From JAFGCY01 sp964609245 (GTDB taxonomy: Bacteria; 4484-113; JAFGCY01), in the NCBI GenBank assembly GCA_964609245.1, contig CAZSSB010000005.1:52661-116660 (forward strand): a DNA stretch of 64,000 nucleotides. Reading direction: 5' to 3'. This document shows positions 57,145 through 64,000 of the stretch, piece by piece (the stretch's first letter is position 1; each line of letters begins with the position of its first letter). The translations under genes were made by a program, and so were the position numbers. The notes beneath the pieces are model-generated. The model ran no database searches. It was not told the DNA's origin and saw only the letters and a list, made by a program, of their open reading frames with translations.

Positions 57145-57999
57145 ATGTCGCGCGATCGCGGAAGGATCAGCCTGCGTGCCGACCCGCGCCGGCATTGGCG
57201 CCGGTGGCTGGTGCTGTTCCTGATCGTGGCGCTGCTGATCGGCGGAGCCAAGACCTGCACCGCGCTCACCGGCCGGCCCAATCCGCTGGACATCGCCCTG
57301 ACCACCGTCACAACGCCGGTCGTGGCGGTGATCAAGAACATCGGGGAGGGTATCGCCAGCCTGCGACACATCTTCCGCATCCCCGCCCTGCTGAGGGAAA
57401 ACGCGGATCTGTCCGCCGAGAACGAGCTGCTGGAGCGCCGCACCGCCGAGTTGCAGTTCAGCCAGGCCGACACCGAGCGTCTGCACGCCCTGCTGGCGCT
57501 GGACCCACCGCCGGGCTTCAACTCGGTGCCCGCCCGCGTAATTGCACGACCCTACGACCTGTGGCTGGAATCGGCGCTGATCAGCGTCGGGACGTCACGC
57601 GGCGTACGCCCTGGCAATCTGGTGGCCAACGATTCCGGCGTCGTCGGCATTGTGGAACAGGCCCAGGCGCACTACAGCCGCGTGACGCTGATCAGCTCAC
57701 CCGAGTTCCGGCTCGGCGCGCTGACGATGGACAACGGCGTCGAAGGGGTGATCGCCGGCGTCGATGCCCGCTACCTCAAGCTGGACCTGGTGCCGGCGGG
57801 CTCGCAAGTGGACGTGGGAGAGAAGGTGTTTACGCTGGGCAATGAGGCCCAGCCGGACGGCGACGGCAACCGGCCGCGCGGGGCCTACATTGGCATGATC
57901 ATCCGGCGGGAAGAGGACCGCAGCGGTTTCCTGCGCATCACGGTGGAACCCGCCGCCAACGCCAGCCGGCTGGGCAACGTGGTGGTGTACACGCGATGA
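57145..57999 (+). CDS. mreC: Rod shape-determining protein MreC
   Basis: A 284-residue periplasmic scaffold of the elongasome. There is one membrane helix (WLVLFLIVALLIGGAKTC), a coiled coil at about 78-112 (LLRENADLSAENELLERRTAEL) and the beta-barrel core (FNSVPARVIARPYDLWLESALISVG, GVVGIVEQAQAHYSRVTLISS). ATG 57145 is preferred; the longer open frame upstream overlaps rsgA in a different frame and is not coding. mreD overlaps its stop by four bases. No mreB gene is in the window. Confidence 0.94.
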   Translation: MSRDRGRISLRADPRRHWRRWLVLFLIVALLIGGAKTCTALTGRPNPLDIALTTVTTPVVAVIKNIGEGIASLRHIFRIPALLRENADLSAENELLERRTAELQFSQADTERLHALLALDPPPGFNSVPARVIARPYDLWLESALISVGTSRGVRPGNLVANDSGVVGIVEQAQAHYSRVTLISSPEFRLGALTMDNGVEGVIAGVDARYLKLDLVPAGSQVDVGEKVFTLGNEAQPDGDGNRPRGAYIGMIIRREEDRSGFLRITVEPAANASRLGNVVVYTR

Positions 58000-58505
58000 G
58001 ACGGACCGAGCCATTCAGGCTGGCCGCGCTGGGCCTGCTGCTGGTGTTCCTGCAGCTGTCCTGGTACCTGGCGTTTCCCGAGTTGCGCGCGGCCGTCGAT
58101 CTCTACCCGCTGTTCCTGCTGCTGGCCACCGCCTCGACCGGTACGCTGCTCGGCGGCACGCTGGCGCTGGCCGGCGGCGTGCTGATGGACCTCTACGGCG
58201 GCGCCTTCCTGGCCTTTCACTGCCTGTACTACCTGCTGCCGGTGCTGATCGGCTCCCAGCTCAGAGCGCACATGCTGACGGAATTCCGCCTGCTGGGCGC
58301 GATCGCCGCAGTGCTGCTGATCGTCGGCAAGATCGTGGCCCAGCTGCTGGTGCTGCTCATCAGTGGACGGCTGGACTCCGTGGCCTACCTCTTCCATCTC
58401 GACTACTGGCCGCTGGTGGTGATCGCGCTGGCGGTTTACTGCGCCTGGCCGTGGCTGGTGCGCCAGTTCCCACTGCCGACCAAGGTGCGAAGCGATGGGC
58501 ACTAA
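57996..58505 (+). CDS. mreD: Rod shape-determining protein MreD
   Basis: A 169-residue membrane protein with about five helices and the typical GTLLGGTLALAGGVLMDLYGGAFLAFHCL segment (read in parts). Its ATG overlaps mreC by four bases and its stop overlaps mrdA by 11 bases. This position and size define it better than its sequence, which is poorly conserved in the family. Confidence 0.88.
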   Translation: MRRTEPFRLAALGLLLVFLQLSWYLAFPELRAAVDLYPLFLLLATASTGTLLGGTLALAGGVLMDLYGGAFLAFHCLYYLLPVLIGSQLRAHMLTEFRLLGAIAAVLLIVGKIVAQLLVLLISGRLDSVAYLFHLDYWPLVVIALAVYCAWPWLVRQFPLPTKVRSDGH

Positions 58506-60519
58506 GTTCGGGCCCTCCGCCGACATCGACTGGCCGGTGATGCGCTGGTATCTGGCGCTCATCGCCGTGGCGTTCATCGCGCTGATCGCGCGGCTGCTGT
58601 GGCTGCAGGTACTGGGCGGCAGCGAGCACCGCCTGGCCAGCCTGGGCAACATCATCCGCGGCACGGAGATTCCCGGGCCGCGCGGCGACATCTACGACCG
58701 CGCCGGCAAGCCGCTGGCCAAGAGCGTCAACGTCTACGGCTTGCTCTACGTCCCGCCGCGCGATATCGAGGACTACCTGCCCGACGCGGAGCAGCGGGCC
58801 CGGCTGGAGGAATCGGGGGGGGAGCACCGCTACCTATCCACGGAGACCGGCGAGCGCCTGGCGGAGATTGAGCAGCTGGCGGAGTACCTGGGCACAGCTT
58901 ACGAGCAGCTGATGCTGAGGGTCGAGAGCGAGCGCCGGCGGTCCTACGGCTTTCAGCCGCTGCTGCTGGTGGACGAACTGGACCAGCAGCAGGTGATCGA
59001 GCTTGAGGAGCGCCAGGCCGACTACCCCGGCGTGCTGATCGAGCGCTTCGCCTTCAAGCGCAGCTACCCGCTGGGCGAACTGGCGGCGCACCTGGTGGGC
59101 TACGTCGGGCAGCTCAGCGACTCGGACCCGGAGTCGATCCAGGCGCTCGGCTACGGCCCGCGCGAGCAGGTGGGCAAGGAGGGCATCGAGCGCACTTACG
59201 AGCAGCTGGTGCACGGCATCGCCGGCCAGCGCGACATCGAACTGCGGGGCGGGCGCAACGCGGCGGACGACGGCGAGGACGATCCGCGGGTGATCGAGGG
59301 CATCGCCAACGAGGTGCCGCCGCGCAAGGGCACCGCGATCTACCTGACAGTCCACAAGGAGACGCAGGCCCGGGCCAGCGCGCTGCTGGCCGGGCGGCCG
59401 GGCGCCATCGTCGTTTCCTGTCTGGCGGACGGCCACGAAGGCGAGATCCTGGCGCTGGCCTCCAGCCCGGCCTACGATCCCAATCGTTTCGCCGAGGAGG
59501 GCTATTACACGTCGCTGCTGGAGAGGCCCGACGGCTCTGTCAACGAGGCACGGCCGCTGCTCAATCGCGCCTACCGCAACGCCTTCCCGCCGGGCTCGAC
59601 GTTCAAGCTGGTCACCGCCGCCGCAGCGATCCAGGAAGGTGTCGCCAGCCCCGGCTCGGGCTACACCTGCCGCGGCTACATCGAGGTCGGGCGCAACAAG
59701 CGGCGCTATCACTGCCACAACCGCAACGGGCACGGCAACCTGACCTTCATCGAGGGTATCAGCGAGTCCTGCGACGTGGTGTTCTACCGGCTGGGCCAGG
59801 CCCTGGGCAGCGGCGCGCCCGAGACGCTCAAGCGCTACGGCGGCTACTTCGGCTACGGCGAGCCGGTGGGCATCGACCTGCCCGGTGAGGCCCGCGGCCT
59901 GCTGCCGGACAAGGACTGGAAGCGCCAGAACTACGCCTGGGCCAACGAGGTGGATCGCCTCTGGTACGACGGCGACACCCTGAACTACGTCATCGGCCAG
60001 GGCTTCGTCACCGCCACGCCGCTGCAAGTGCTGTGGTCGGCCACCCTGGTGGCGACGGACGGCTGGTGGTACCCGCCGCGGCTGCTGAAGGGCAAGGTGG
60101 TCGCCGGCCGCGTGGAGAACGTCGATCGCCGGGGCCTGACGCTGCGGACCGCCGCGGACGGGTCCAGAATCCTGCCGGCCGATGAGCAGCCCGTCAGGCG
60201 GCCGATCAGCGACGCCGCGCTCAGCGCACTCCGGCGCGGGATGCGGCTGGCGGTCATCGACGGCACCTGTGAGCGGCTGGACCTTGACGGGATGTACGTC
60301 TGCGCCAAGACCGGCACCGCCGAGACGGGCATCGAGGACGAGGACGACCACGCCTGGGTCTGCGGCTACTACCCCTATCAGGACCCGCAGTACGCCTTCG
60401 TCGTCTTCTTCCAGAACGGCGGCAGCGCGGGCGAGACGGCGGTGCCGGCGGCGGCGGAACTGCTGAGGTTCATACGCGACAACCCGCCGCTGGCCGCAGC
60501 GGAGGACGACGGGGCCTAG
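58495..60519 (+). CDS. mrdA: Penicillin-binding protein 2 (MrdA), elongasome transpeptidase
   Basis: A 674-residue class B PBP that cross-links wall during elongation with RodA. It has one N-terminal helix (MRWYLALIAVAFIALIARLLWLQ), the pedestal domain with RGDIYDRAGKPLAKS, and the transpeptidase with catalytic GSTFKLV near residue 368, ESCDVVFYRLG (SxD variant of motif II) and KTGTAE near 604. The end of the gene shares CTAG with the stop of the convergent polyprenyl synthase. RodA is not next to it. Confidence 0.96.
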   Translation: MGTKFGPSADIDWPVMRWYLALIAVAFIALIARLLWLQVLGGSEHRLASLGNIIRGTEIPGPRGDIYDRAGKPLAKSVNVYGLLYVPPRDIEDYLPDAEQRARLEESGGEHRYLSTETGERLAEIEQLAEYLGTAYEQLMLRVESERRRSYGFQPLLLVDELDQQQVIELEERQADYPGVLIERFAFKRSYPLGELAAHLVGYVGQLSDSDPESIQALGYGPREQVGKEGIERTYEQLVHGIAGQRDIELRGGRNAADDGEDDPRVIEGIANEVPPRKGTAIYLTVHKETQARASALLAGRPGAIVVSCLADGHEGEILALASSPAYDPNRFAEEGYYTSLLERPDGSVNEARPLLNRAYRNAFPPGSTFKLVTAAAAIQEGVASPGSGYTCRGYIEVGRNKRRYHCHNRNGHGNLTFIEGISESCDVVFYRLGQALGSGAPETLKRYGGYFGYGEPVGIDLPGEARGLLPDKDWKRQNYAWANEVDRLWYDGDTLNYVIGQGFVTATPLQVLWSATLVATDGWWYPPRLLKGKVVAGRVENVDRRGLTLRTAADGSRILPADEQPVRRPISDAALSALRRGMRLAVIDGTCERLDLDGMYVCAKTGTAETGIEDEDDHAWVCGYYPYQDPQYAFVVFFQNGGSAGETAVPAAAELLRFIRDNPPLAAAEDDGA

Positions 60520-61391
60520 TTGTCGCGCCCCCCGATCCAGTCCGCGATCTCCAGCAGCAGCGCGTGCTCGCCCAGCGGCAGTTCCGCGATCTCGCCAGCG
60601 ATCGCCGCCAACATCTGCGTAAGCTCGCTGCGCGTCTGGTCGACGCCCACCAGCGCCGGCCAGGTGCATTTGCCATGCGCCGCGTCACCGCCGACAACCT
60701 TGCCCAGCGCATCAGGTGTGCTCTCGACGTCCAGCAGGTCGTCCCGCAGCTGGAAGGCCAGGCCCAGGCGCTCGCCCAGCTCGCCGAGCCGCCCGGCCAG
60801 GTCCCGGTCCGCGCCGCCCAGCAGCGCCCCGGTCTCGCAGCAGGCGCCCAGCAGCGCGCCGCTCTTGAGCAGGTGCATCCGCCGCAGCTCATCGAGCCCG
60901 AGCGACCGGCCCTCGGCCTGAAGGTCCAGCTGCTCGCCCTCGATCATGCGCTGAACCGCGCGGGCGGTGACCTCGATGATCCTGAGCCGCAGGCCGGGCT
61001 CCAGTTCGGCCGACTCCCGCGTCAGTGTTTCCATCGCCATCCCCAGCAGGCCAGCCCCGGCCAGCAGCGCCAGCGGCTCGCCGTGGGCGACGTGGACCGC
61101 CGGAACCCCGCGCCGCAGCTGTGCGTCGTCCAGCGCCGGCAGGTCGTCGTGAATCAGCGAGAACACGTGGACCAGTTCGAACGCCGCGGCCAGCGGCACC
61201 CAGCGGTCGGGATCCCGTCCGTCGACGGAGTGGCTGCCGGCCAGCACCAGCAGGGGCCGAAGCAGCTTGCCGCCGCCCAGCAGGTGAAGCATCGCCGCGC
61301 GCAGCGGCTCCACCGTCACGCCCTTAATATGGGTGGCCAGGGCCTCGCGGATGAGCGGGGTGTATCGCGCCTGGAACGCCGCCAGCTCCAC
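60516..61391 (-). CDS. ispA: Polyprenyl diphosphate synthase (farnesyl/geranylgeranyl type)
   Basis: A 291-residue all-helical prenyltransferase that condenses isopentenyl diphosphate with allylic diphosphates. Both aspartate-rich motifs are intact: LIHDDLPALDDAQLRRG (FARM) and QLRDDLLDVES (SARM), with the insertion of two residues in the first motif typical of bacterial FPP synthases. The DxP synthase or exodeoxyribonuclease VII genes often found with ispA are absent. GTG 61391 is six bases after TATACT. It could make C15 or C20 product. Confidence 0.93.
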   Translation of the reverse strand: MELAAFQARYTPLIREALATHIKGVTVEPLRAAMLHLLGGGKLLRPLLVLAGSHSVDGRDPDRWVPLAAAFELVHVFSLIHDDLPALDDAQLRRGVPAVHVAHGEPLALLAGAGLLGMAMETLTRESAELEPGLRLRIIEVTARAVQRMIEGEQLDLQAEGRSLGLDELRRMHLLKSGALLGACCETGALLGGADRDLAGRLGELGERLGLAFQLRDDLLDVESTPDALGKVVGGDAAHGKCTWPALVGVDQTRSELTQMLAAIAGEIAELPLGEHALLLEIADWIGGRDN

Positions 61392-61397
61392 CGCCCC

Positions 61398-61403
61398 AGT
61401 ATA
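61398..61403 (-). promoter_or_regulatory. -10 box of the leaderless polyprenyl synthase gene
   Basis: TATACT on the reverse strand, 6 bases before GTG 61391. Confidence 0.65.
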
Positions 61404-61715
61404 GCGCCGCTGCCCTGCGCACGGGGACTGCCGGCAACACCAGCGCCGTGCCGCCCAGCTCCGTCGTCAGTACACCACTCTGCTGCAAATGCACATGATT
61501 CTGTTGTAGTTGACAATTAATCTAACACATGCGCGCGGAATTAGCGTCATGCGTACTAATACTGTACTTGTCTTGTGTTCAAAAGCGAGGATAGTGTACT
61601 TGTAGTGGTGGACGGCTGCGGGGATGGGCCGGTCGGGGCGAGCGGGCGTGGCCCATCAGGGATGAGGGAGACGCAAGCTCCCAGACCGGGGTGTAACTCA
61701 TTCGGAAGGAAAGGC
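61404..61715. other. AT-richer intergenic region before the fibre-like gene
   Basis: This 312-base gap has no convincing gene. Its middle part (about 61495-61615) is clearly AT-richer than the rest of the window. It holds TTGACA (61510-61515), which resembles a -35 but has no matching -10, TAATACT near 61557, and a direct repeat tgtacttgt at 61563-61571 and 61595-61603. The last part carries the GGAAGG ribosome-binding site of the next gene. Confidence 0.4.
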
Positions 61716-62651
61716 ATGTTCATCAGGGGCAAGGCTTCATTCGTTTCAGCACTGGCCATCATACTGGCGGTGCTGTGCATCATCGGCGGGGGAGCAGTGG
61801 TCAACTGCGCGCTCGGCGGCGGGGTGGCCTGGGCGCAGCTGGGTGAGTGGCTGGACGGCGGGAGCTATCTATATCCCGCCGATCTCAGCGGGGCGGAGAA
61901 CATCATTACCGGCGCGACCACCGAGGCCAGCGCCGACATCAGGCTGAACGCCGACGGTTCGGCGATCTTCAACGAGCAGGGCAACGACTCGGATTTCCGG
62001 ATCGAGGGTGACGGAGACTCCAATCTGCTGTTTGTGGATGCCGGCAATGACCGCGTCTATATCGGCAACAACGGGGGATACACCAAGCTGTACGTCTACG
62101 AGGGCGGCACACCGGCGCTCCCGGCGACGACCTGCCAGTTCATGATGCAGAACAGCGGATCCACCAACGCCCCCGCGGGCATCGAAATCGTCTCGGGCAG
62201 CCAGAGTACATCCCACATCTTGATGGGCGACGAGGCCGCTCCCGGCGCCAGCATGATCATGCACGACAACAACACCGACGATCTGACGGTGACCGCGACC
62301 GGCGGCATTGAACTGGATGGCGATGACGTGATTCTGGGCGGCGACAACGTTTATGTCGACGGCGGTCTGAAGGTTAACTACGCTCGGGTTGCCGATGCGG
62401 ACTACTCAGTAGGTGCCACGGTGCATTTCGTCACCTACTCCAGCTTGACGGCTAACCGTACTGTCACGCTGCCAACCACGGTAGCTGCTGACGCTGGCAG
62501 GATTATCCTCATCGGAGTCGAGGCTAGAACAGGTGGAACACTGACTATCGCCGCGCAGCCCGGTGGTTCCGTGGCTGGAAACAGCACAATCAGCTCAGCT
62601 GACCATCGGCACGTGGTCTGCACTGGCGCCGACACCTGGGCGGCCAATTAG
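61716..62651 (+). CDS. Exported fibre-like protein
   Basis: A 311-residue protein with an N-terminal signal or anchor (FVSALAIILAVLCIIGGGAVV). The body is beta-rich with DSDFRIEGDGDSNLLFVDAG followed by NDRVYIGNNGG, a motif widely seen in phage tail fibres and large bacterial fibre or endosialidase-chaperone proteins, where it reads LLFVDASTDRVGIGT. The C-terminus (FVTYSSLTANRTVTLPTTVA, GRIILIGVEA) resembles phage structural beta domains. ATG 61716 is chosen for its signal and GGAAGG. Codon use is less GC-biased than that of the housekeeping genes. No other phage gene is in the window. Confidence 0.65.
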   Translation: MFIRGKASFVSALAIILAVLCIIGGGAVVNCALGGGVAWAQLGEWLDGGSYLYPADLSGAENIITGATTEASADIRLNADGSAIFNEQGNDSDFRIEGDGDSNLLFVDAGNDRVYIGNNGGYTKLYVYEGGTPALPATTCQFMMQNSGSTNAPAGIEIVSGSQSTSHILMGDEAAPGASMIMHDNNTDDLTVTATGGIELDGDDVILGGDNVYVDGGLKVNYARVADADYSVGATVHFVTYSSLTANRTVTLPTTVAADAGRIILIGVEARTGGTLTIAAQPGGSVAGNSTISSADHRHVVCTGADTWAAN

Positions 62652-62689
62652 CCTGGTGGCTGCCGCTTGTTGCAGGACTGACATCATCA

Positions 62690-62715
62690 AGCCCCCGGCT
62701 TCTAGGCCGGGGGCT
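62690..62715. terminator. Bidirectional hairpin between convergent genes
   Basis: Perfect 10-base-pair stem AGCCCCCGGC/GCCGGGGGCT with a 6-base loop, 38 bases after the fibre-like gene and 33 bases before the end of the convergent gene. No T-run. Confidence 0.65.
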
Positions 62716-62747
62716 AATCTGTCTAGCGGGAGCGGCGGTCCAGCGAA

Positions 62748-64000
62748 CTAGCGATATTCCGCGTACTTCAGAAGCAGCCGTTTGCCTGGATCGCCATCCT
62801 CGAGACTCGAACGATAGGCTACGGCGAGCTTACCATTGACTGCTGTCAGCCTGAGCGGGGCGTGGACCACTTCGTCCTCTCCTGCGGCGGGATCGACTGC
62901 CACAGGTAAGCCCCAACTCCGCCCTAGGCTGTCGTTGGCCGCCCGAAAGTAGAGCTTATCGGTGGTCAAGTCGCAGTACACAACCGCCGGCCGCCCGTCG
63001 AAGACCGTCATCGACGGGAAGAAGTGGCCGAAGTCGTGCAGAATTACCGGCTCGCCCCAGGCGGTGCCTTGCGGATTGAGAGCGCGCCTGTATTCGATTG
63101 TCGAAAAGACCGCGCTGTTGTAGACAATCGCGGGATGACCTGCCGCTTCAATGAGCGATGCATTGCCCCCACCATTTCCAACTTCCGCTACCACCGTCGG
63201 GATGCCCCAAGCAGTCCCGCCTGTGTTTTCCGCCCCGAAGTAGATCAGCCGATCATCGCTTGAGCGTGCGGCGACGATGGCTGGCTTCCCGCCGATAGGC
63301 TGCAGCCACAGTTTGTCACCGTCTATGTGGAAATGCCCAAAGCTGAATGCCTCTTCCCATGAGCTTCCGGTGGCGTCCGCCGAGACGTGAAAGGCAGAGC
63401 GGTCGGCGATCGCGGGTTTGCCCTGAATCTCCAGCAATTGCGCGGTTCGACGGGGATTCCCGGTGAAGGCCTGGGCCTCAGGCCAAGAACCGCCACTCTG
63501 GTCGAGGGCGCGGCAGTAGTAGTCCCGGTTGGCCACGGCGGGATACCCGTCGATTATCTCGAAACCCGGTACAGTCATGAAACTGCCACCACCTAGCGCC
63601 GTGCCGAGCATCACCGCCTCACCCCATTCGTCGGCTTGCGCTGTGAGGGCTCGGGTGTAGGCAAGCTCCTCTTGAGCCTCTTCCGTGATGTGTGAGAAGA
63701 TCACTGCTGGCGATCCGCTAACCTCCAGCAACCCCGCGTATTCAGCCGGAGGTGTGTCGAGATACTCATCTTGCCGGATAGTTGTTACCCGCCACATTGA
63801 GTCCTCGGTGACCACAATTGCGCGGCGGGCAGTGTCGCTGAGGCCGTCGTCGTCAGTGACGCGCACCGTGGCGTCGTAGGTGCCCGGCGCCCAGTAGTAG
63901 AAGTCCGCCGTCGGCTCCGCCCCGCCGTCATACTCAAACTCGCCGTCGTCATCGAAGTCCCACTCGTAGCGCACGATCAGCCCGTCGTCGTCCACGCTGG
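62748..64000 (-). CDS. PKD-domain protein with propeller-like repeats, 5' end beyond window
   Basis: The reverse-strand frame continues past the right edge, so the N-terminus is missing. The visible 417 or so residues begin inside a PKD domain (YEWDFDDDGEFEYDGG, WAPGTYDATVRVTDDDG). Seven repeats of about 45-50 residues follow, each with a core such as GKPAIVAARSSDDRLIYFGA, GHPAIVYNSAVF or GRPAVVYCDLTTDKLYFRAA. This is the same type of unit, IxGxPAxxYxD....LxFxxA, as in the lipoprotein at 18802-20739, though the spacers differ. It is a likely surface propeller; ligand unknown. Confidence 0.75.
   Translation of the reverse strand, partial: SVDDDGLIVRYEWDFDDDGEFEYDGGAEPTADFYYWAPGTYDATVRVTDDDGLSDTARRAIVVTEDSMWRVTTIRQDEYLDTPPAEYAGLLEVSGSPAVIFSHITEEAQEELAYTRALTAQADEWGEAVMLGTALGGGSFMTVPGFEIIDGYPAVANRDYYCRALDQSGGSWPEAQAFTGNPRRTAQLLEIQGKPAIADRSAFHVSADATGSSWEEAFSFGHFHIDGDKLWLQPIGGKPAIVAARSSDDRLIYFGAENTGGTAWGIPTVVAEVGNGGGNASLIEAAGHPAIVYNSAVFSTIEYRRALNPQGTAWGEPVILHDFGHFFPSMTVFDGRPAVVYCDLTTDKLYFRAANDSLGRSWGLPVAVDPAAGEDEVVHAPLRLTAVNGKLAVAYRSSLEDGDPGKRLLLKYAEYR

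Noticed and set aside
61510..61515. TTGACA as a -35 element
   Set aside because: No -10 box lies 16-18 bases downstream on the same strand, so it is not called a promoter.

Overview
The window is 64 kb of GC-rich, densely coded chromosomal DNA from a bacterium I cannot place to phylum from sequence alone. It carries single-copy housekeeping genes (ribosomal protein S2, EF-Ts, RuvA, RuvC, MiaB, RsgA, a polyprenyl diphosphate synthase), flagellar export and regulation genes, a rod-shape wall module (MreC, MreD, PBP2), a class A penicillin-binding protein and many lipobox-bearing surface proteins. There is no rRNA operon, CRISPR array, integrase, transposase or plasmid gene. The many dockerin-like lipoproteins and genes of unknown family point to an uncultured, deeply branching lineage.

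Layout. 1-2466: start of a ClC-type channel (reverse), then a WecA/TagO-like phosphotransferase and WecB epimerase. 2511-5472: two unknown proteins and a cohesin-like/dockerin-like lipoprotein. 5757-9435: miaB, a large unknown membrane-anchored protein, a pseudopilin-like protein and tRNA-Leu(UAG). 9514-20739: surface lipoproteins (CAP protease-like domain with dockerin-like repeats; a seven-repeat propeller), a KamA-family radical SAM enzyme, an SDR, a cysteine-rich secreted protein and a biotin-dependent carboxyltransferase. 20790-31108: a phosphoesterase-like/tetraheme cytochrome fusion, flavodiiron protein, ruvC, ruvA, zinc-ribbon membrane proteins and PBP1A. 31204-37650: flhA-flhF-flhG-(membrane protein)-fliA-(small protein). 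37748-37834: a 28-residue basic gene resembling the bS22/mS38 ribosomal proteins. 38036-46969: unknown pairs, a BMP-like lipoprotein, rpsB-tsf, a globin and a DUF554 protein. 46970-54061: a 2363-residue hybrid sensor kinase. 54306-61391: yqeK-LCP, rsgA, mreC-mreD-mrdA and a polyprenyl synthase. 61716-64000: a fibre-like secreted protein and a PKD/propeller protein that runs off the end.

The clearest genome-wide signal is promoter architecture. At about fourteen genes a TATAAT/TATACT-type -10 box lies 6-8 bases before the ATG or GTG, with no room for a 5' UTR or ribosome-binding site, so these mRNAs are predicted to be leaderless. Other genes (rpsB, tsf, kamA-like, globin, several lipoproteins) have a normal Shine-Dalgarno. 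Both initiation modes therefore appear to be used.

Functionally, the wall genes link to each other. WecA/WecB would start and supply an undecaprenyl-linked glycan, a polyprenyl synthase feeds lipid carrier synthesis, the LCP protein could attach such a glycan to peptidoglycan, and MreCD/PBP2/PBP1A build the wall. The flagellar block has the gene order known from Firmicutes-like flagellar clusters. Start positions given here were chosen from promoters, ribosome-binding sites and signal peptides and often lie inside the longest open frame.
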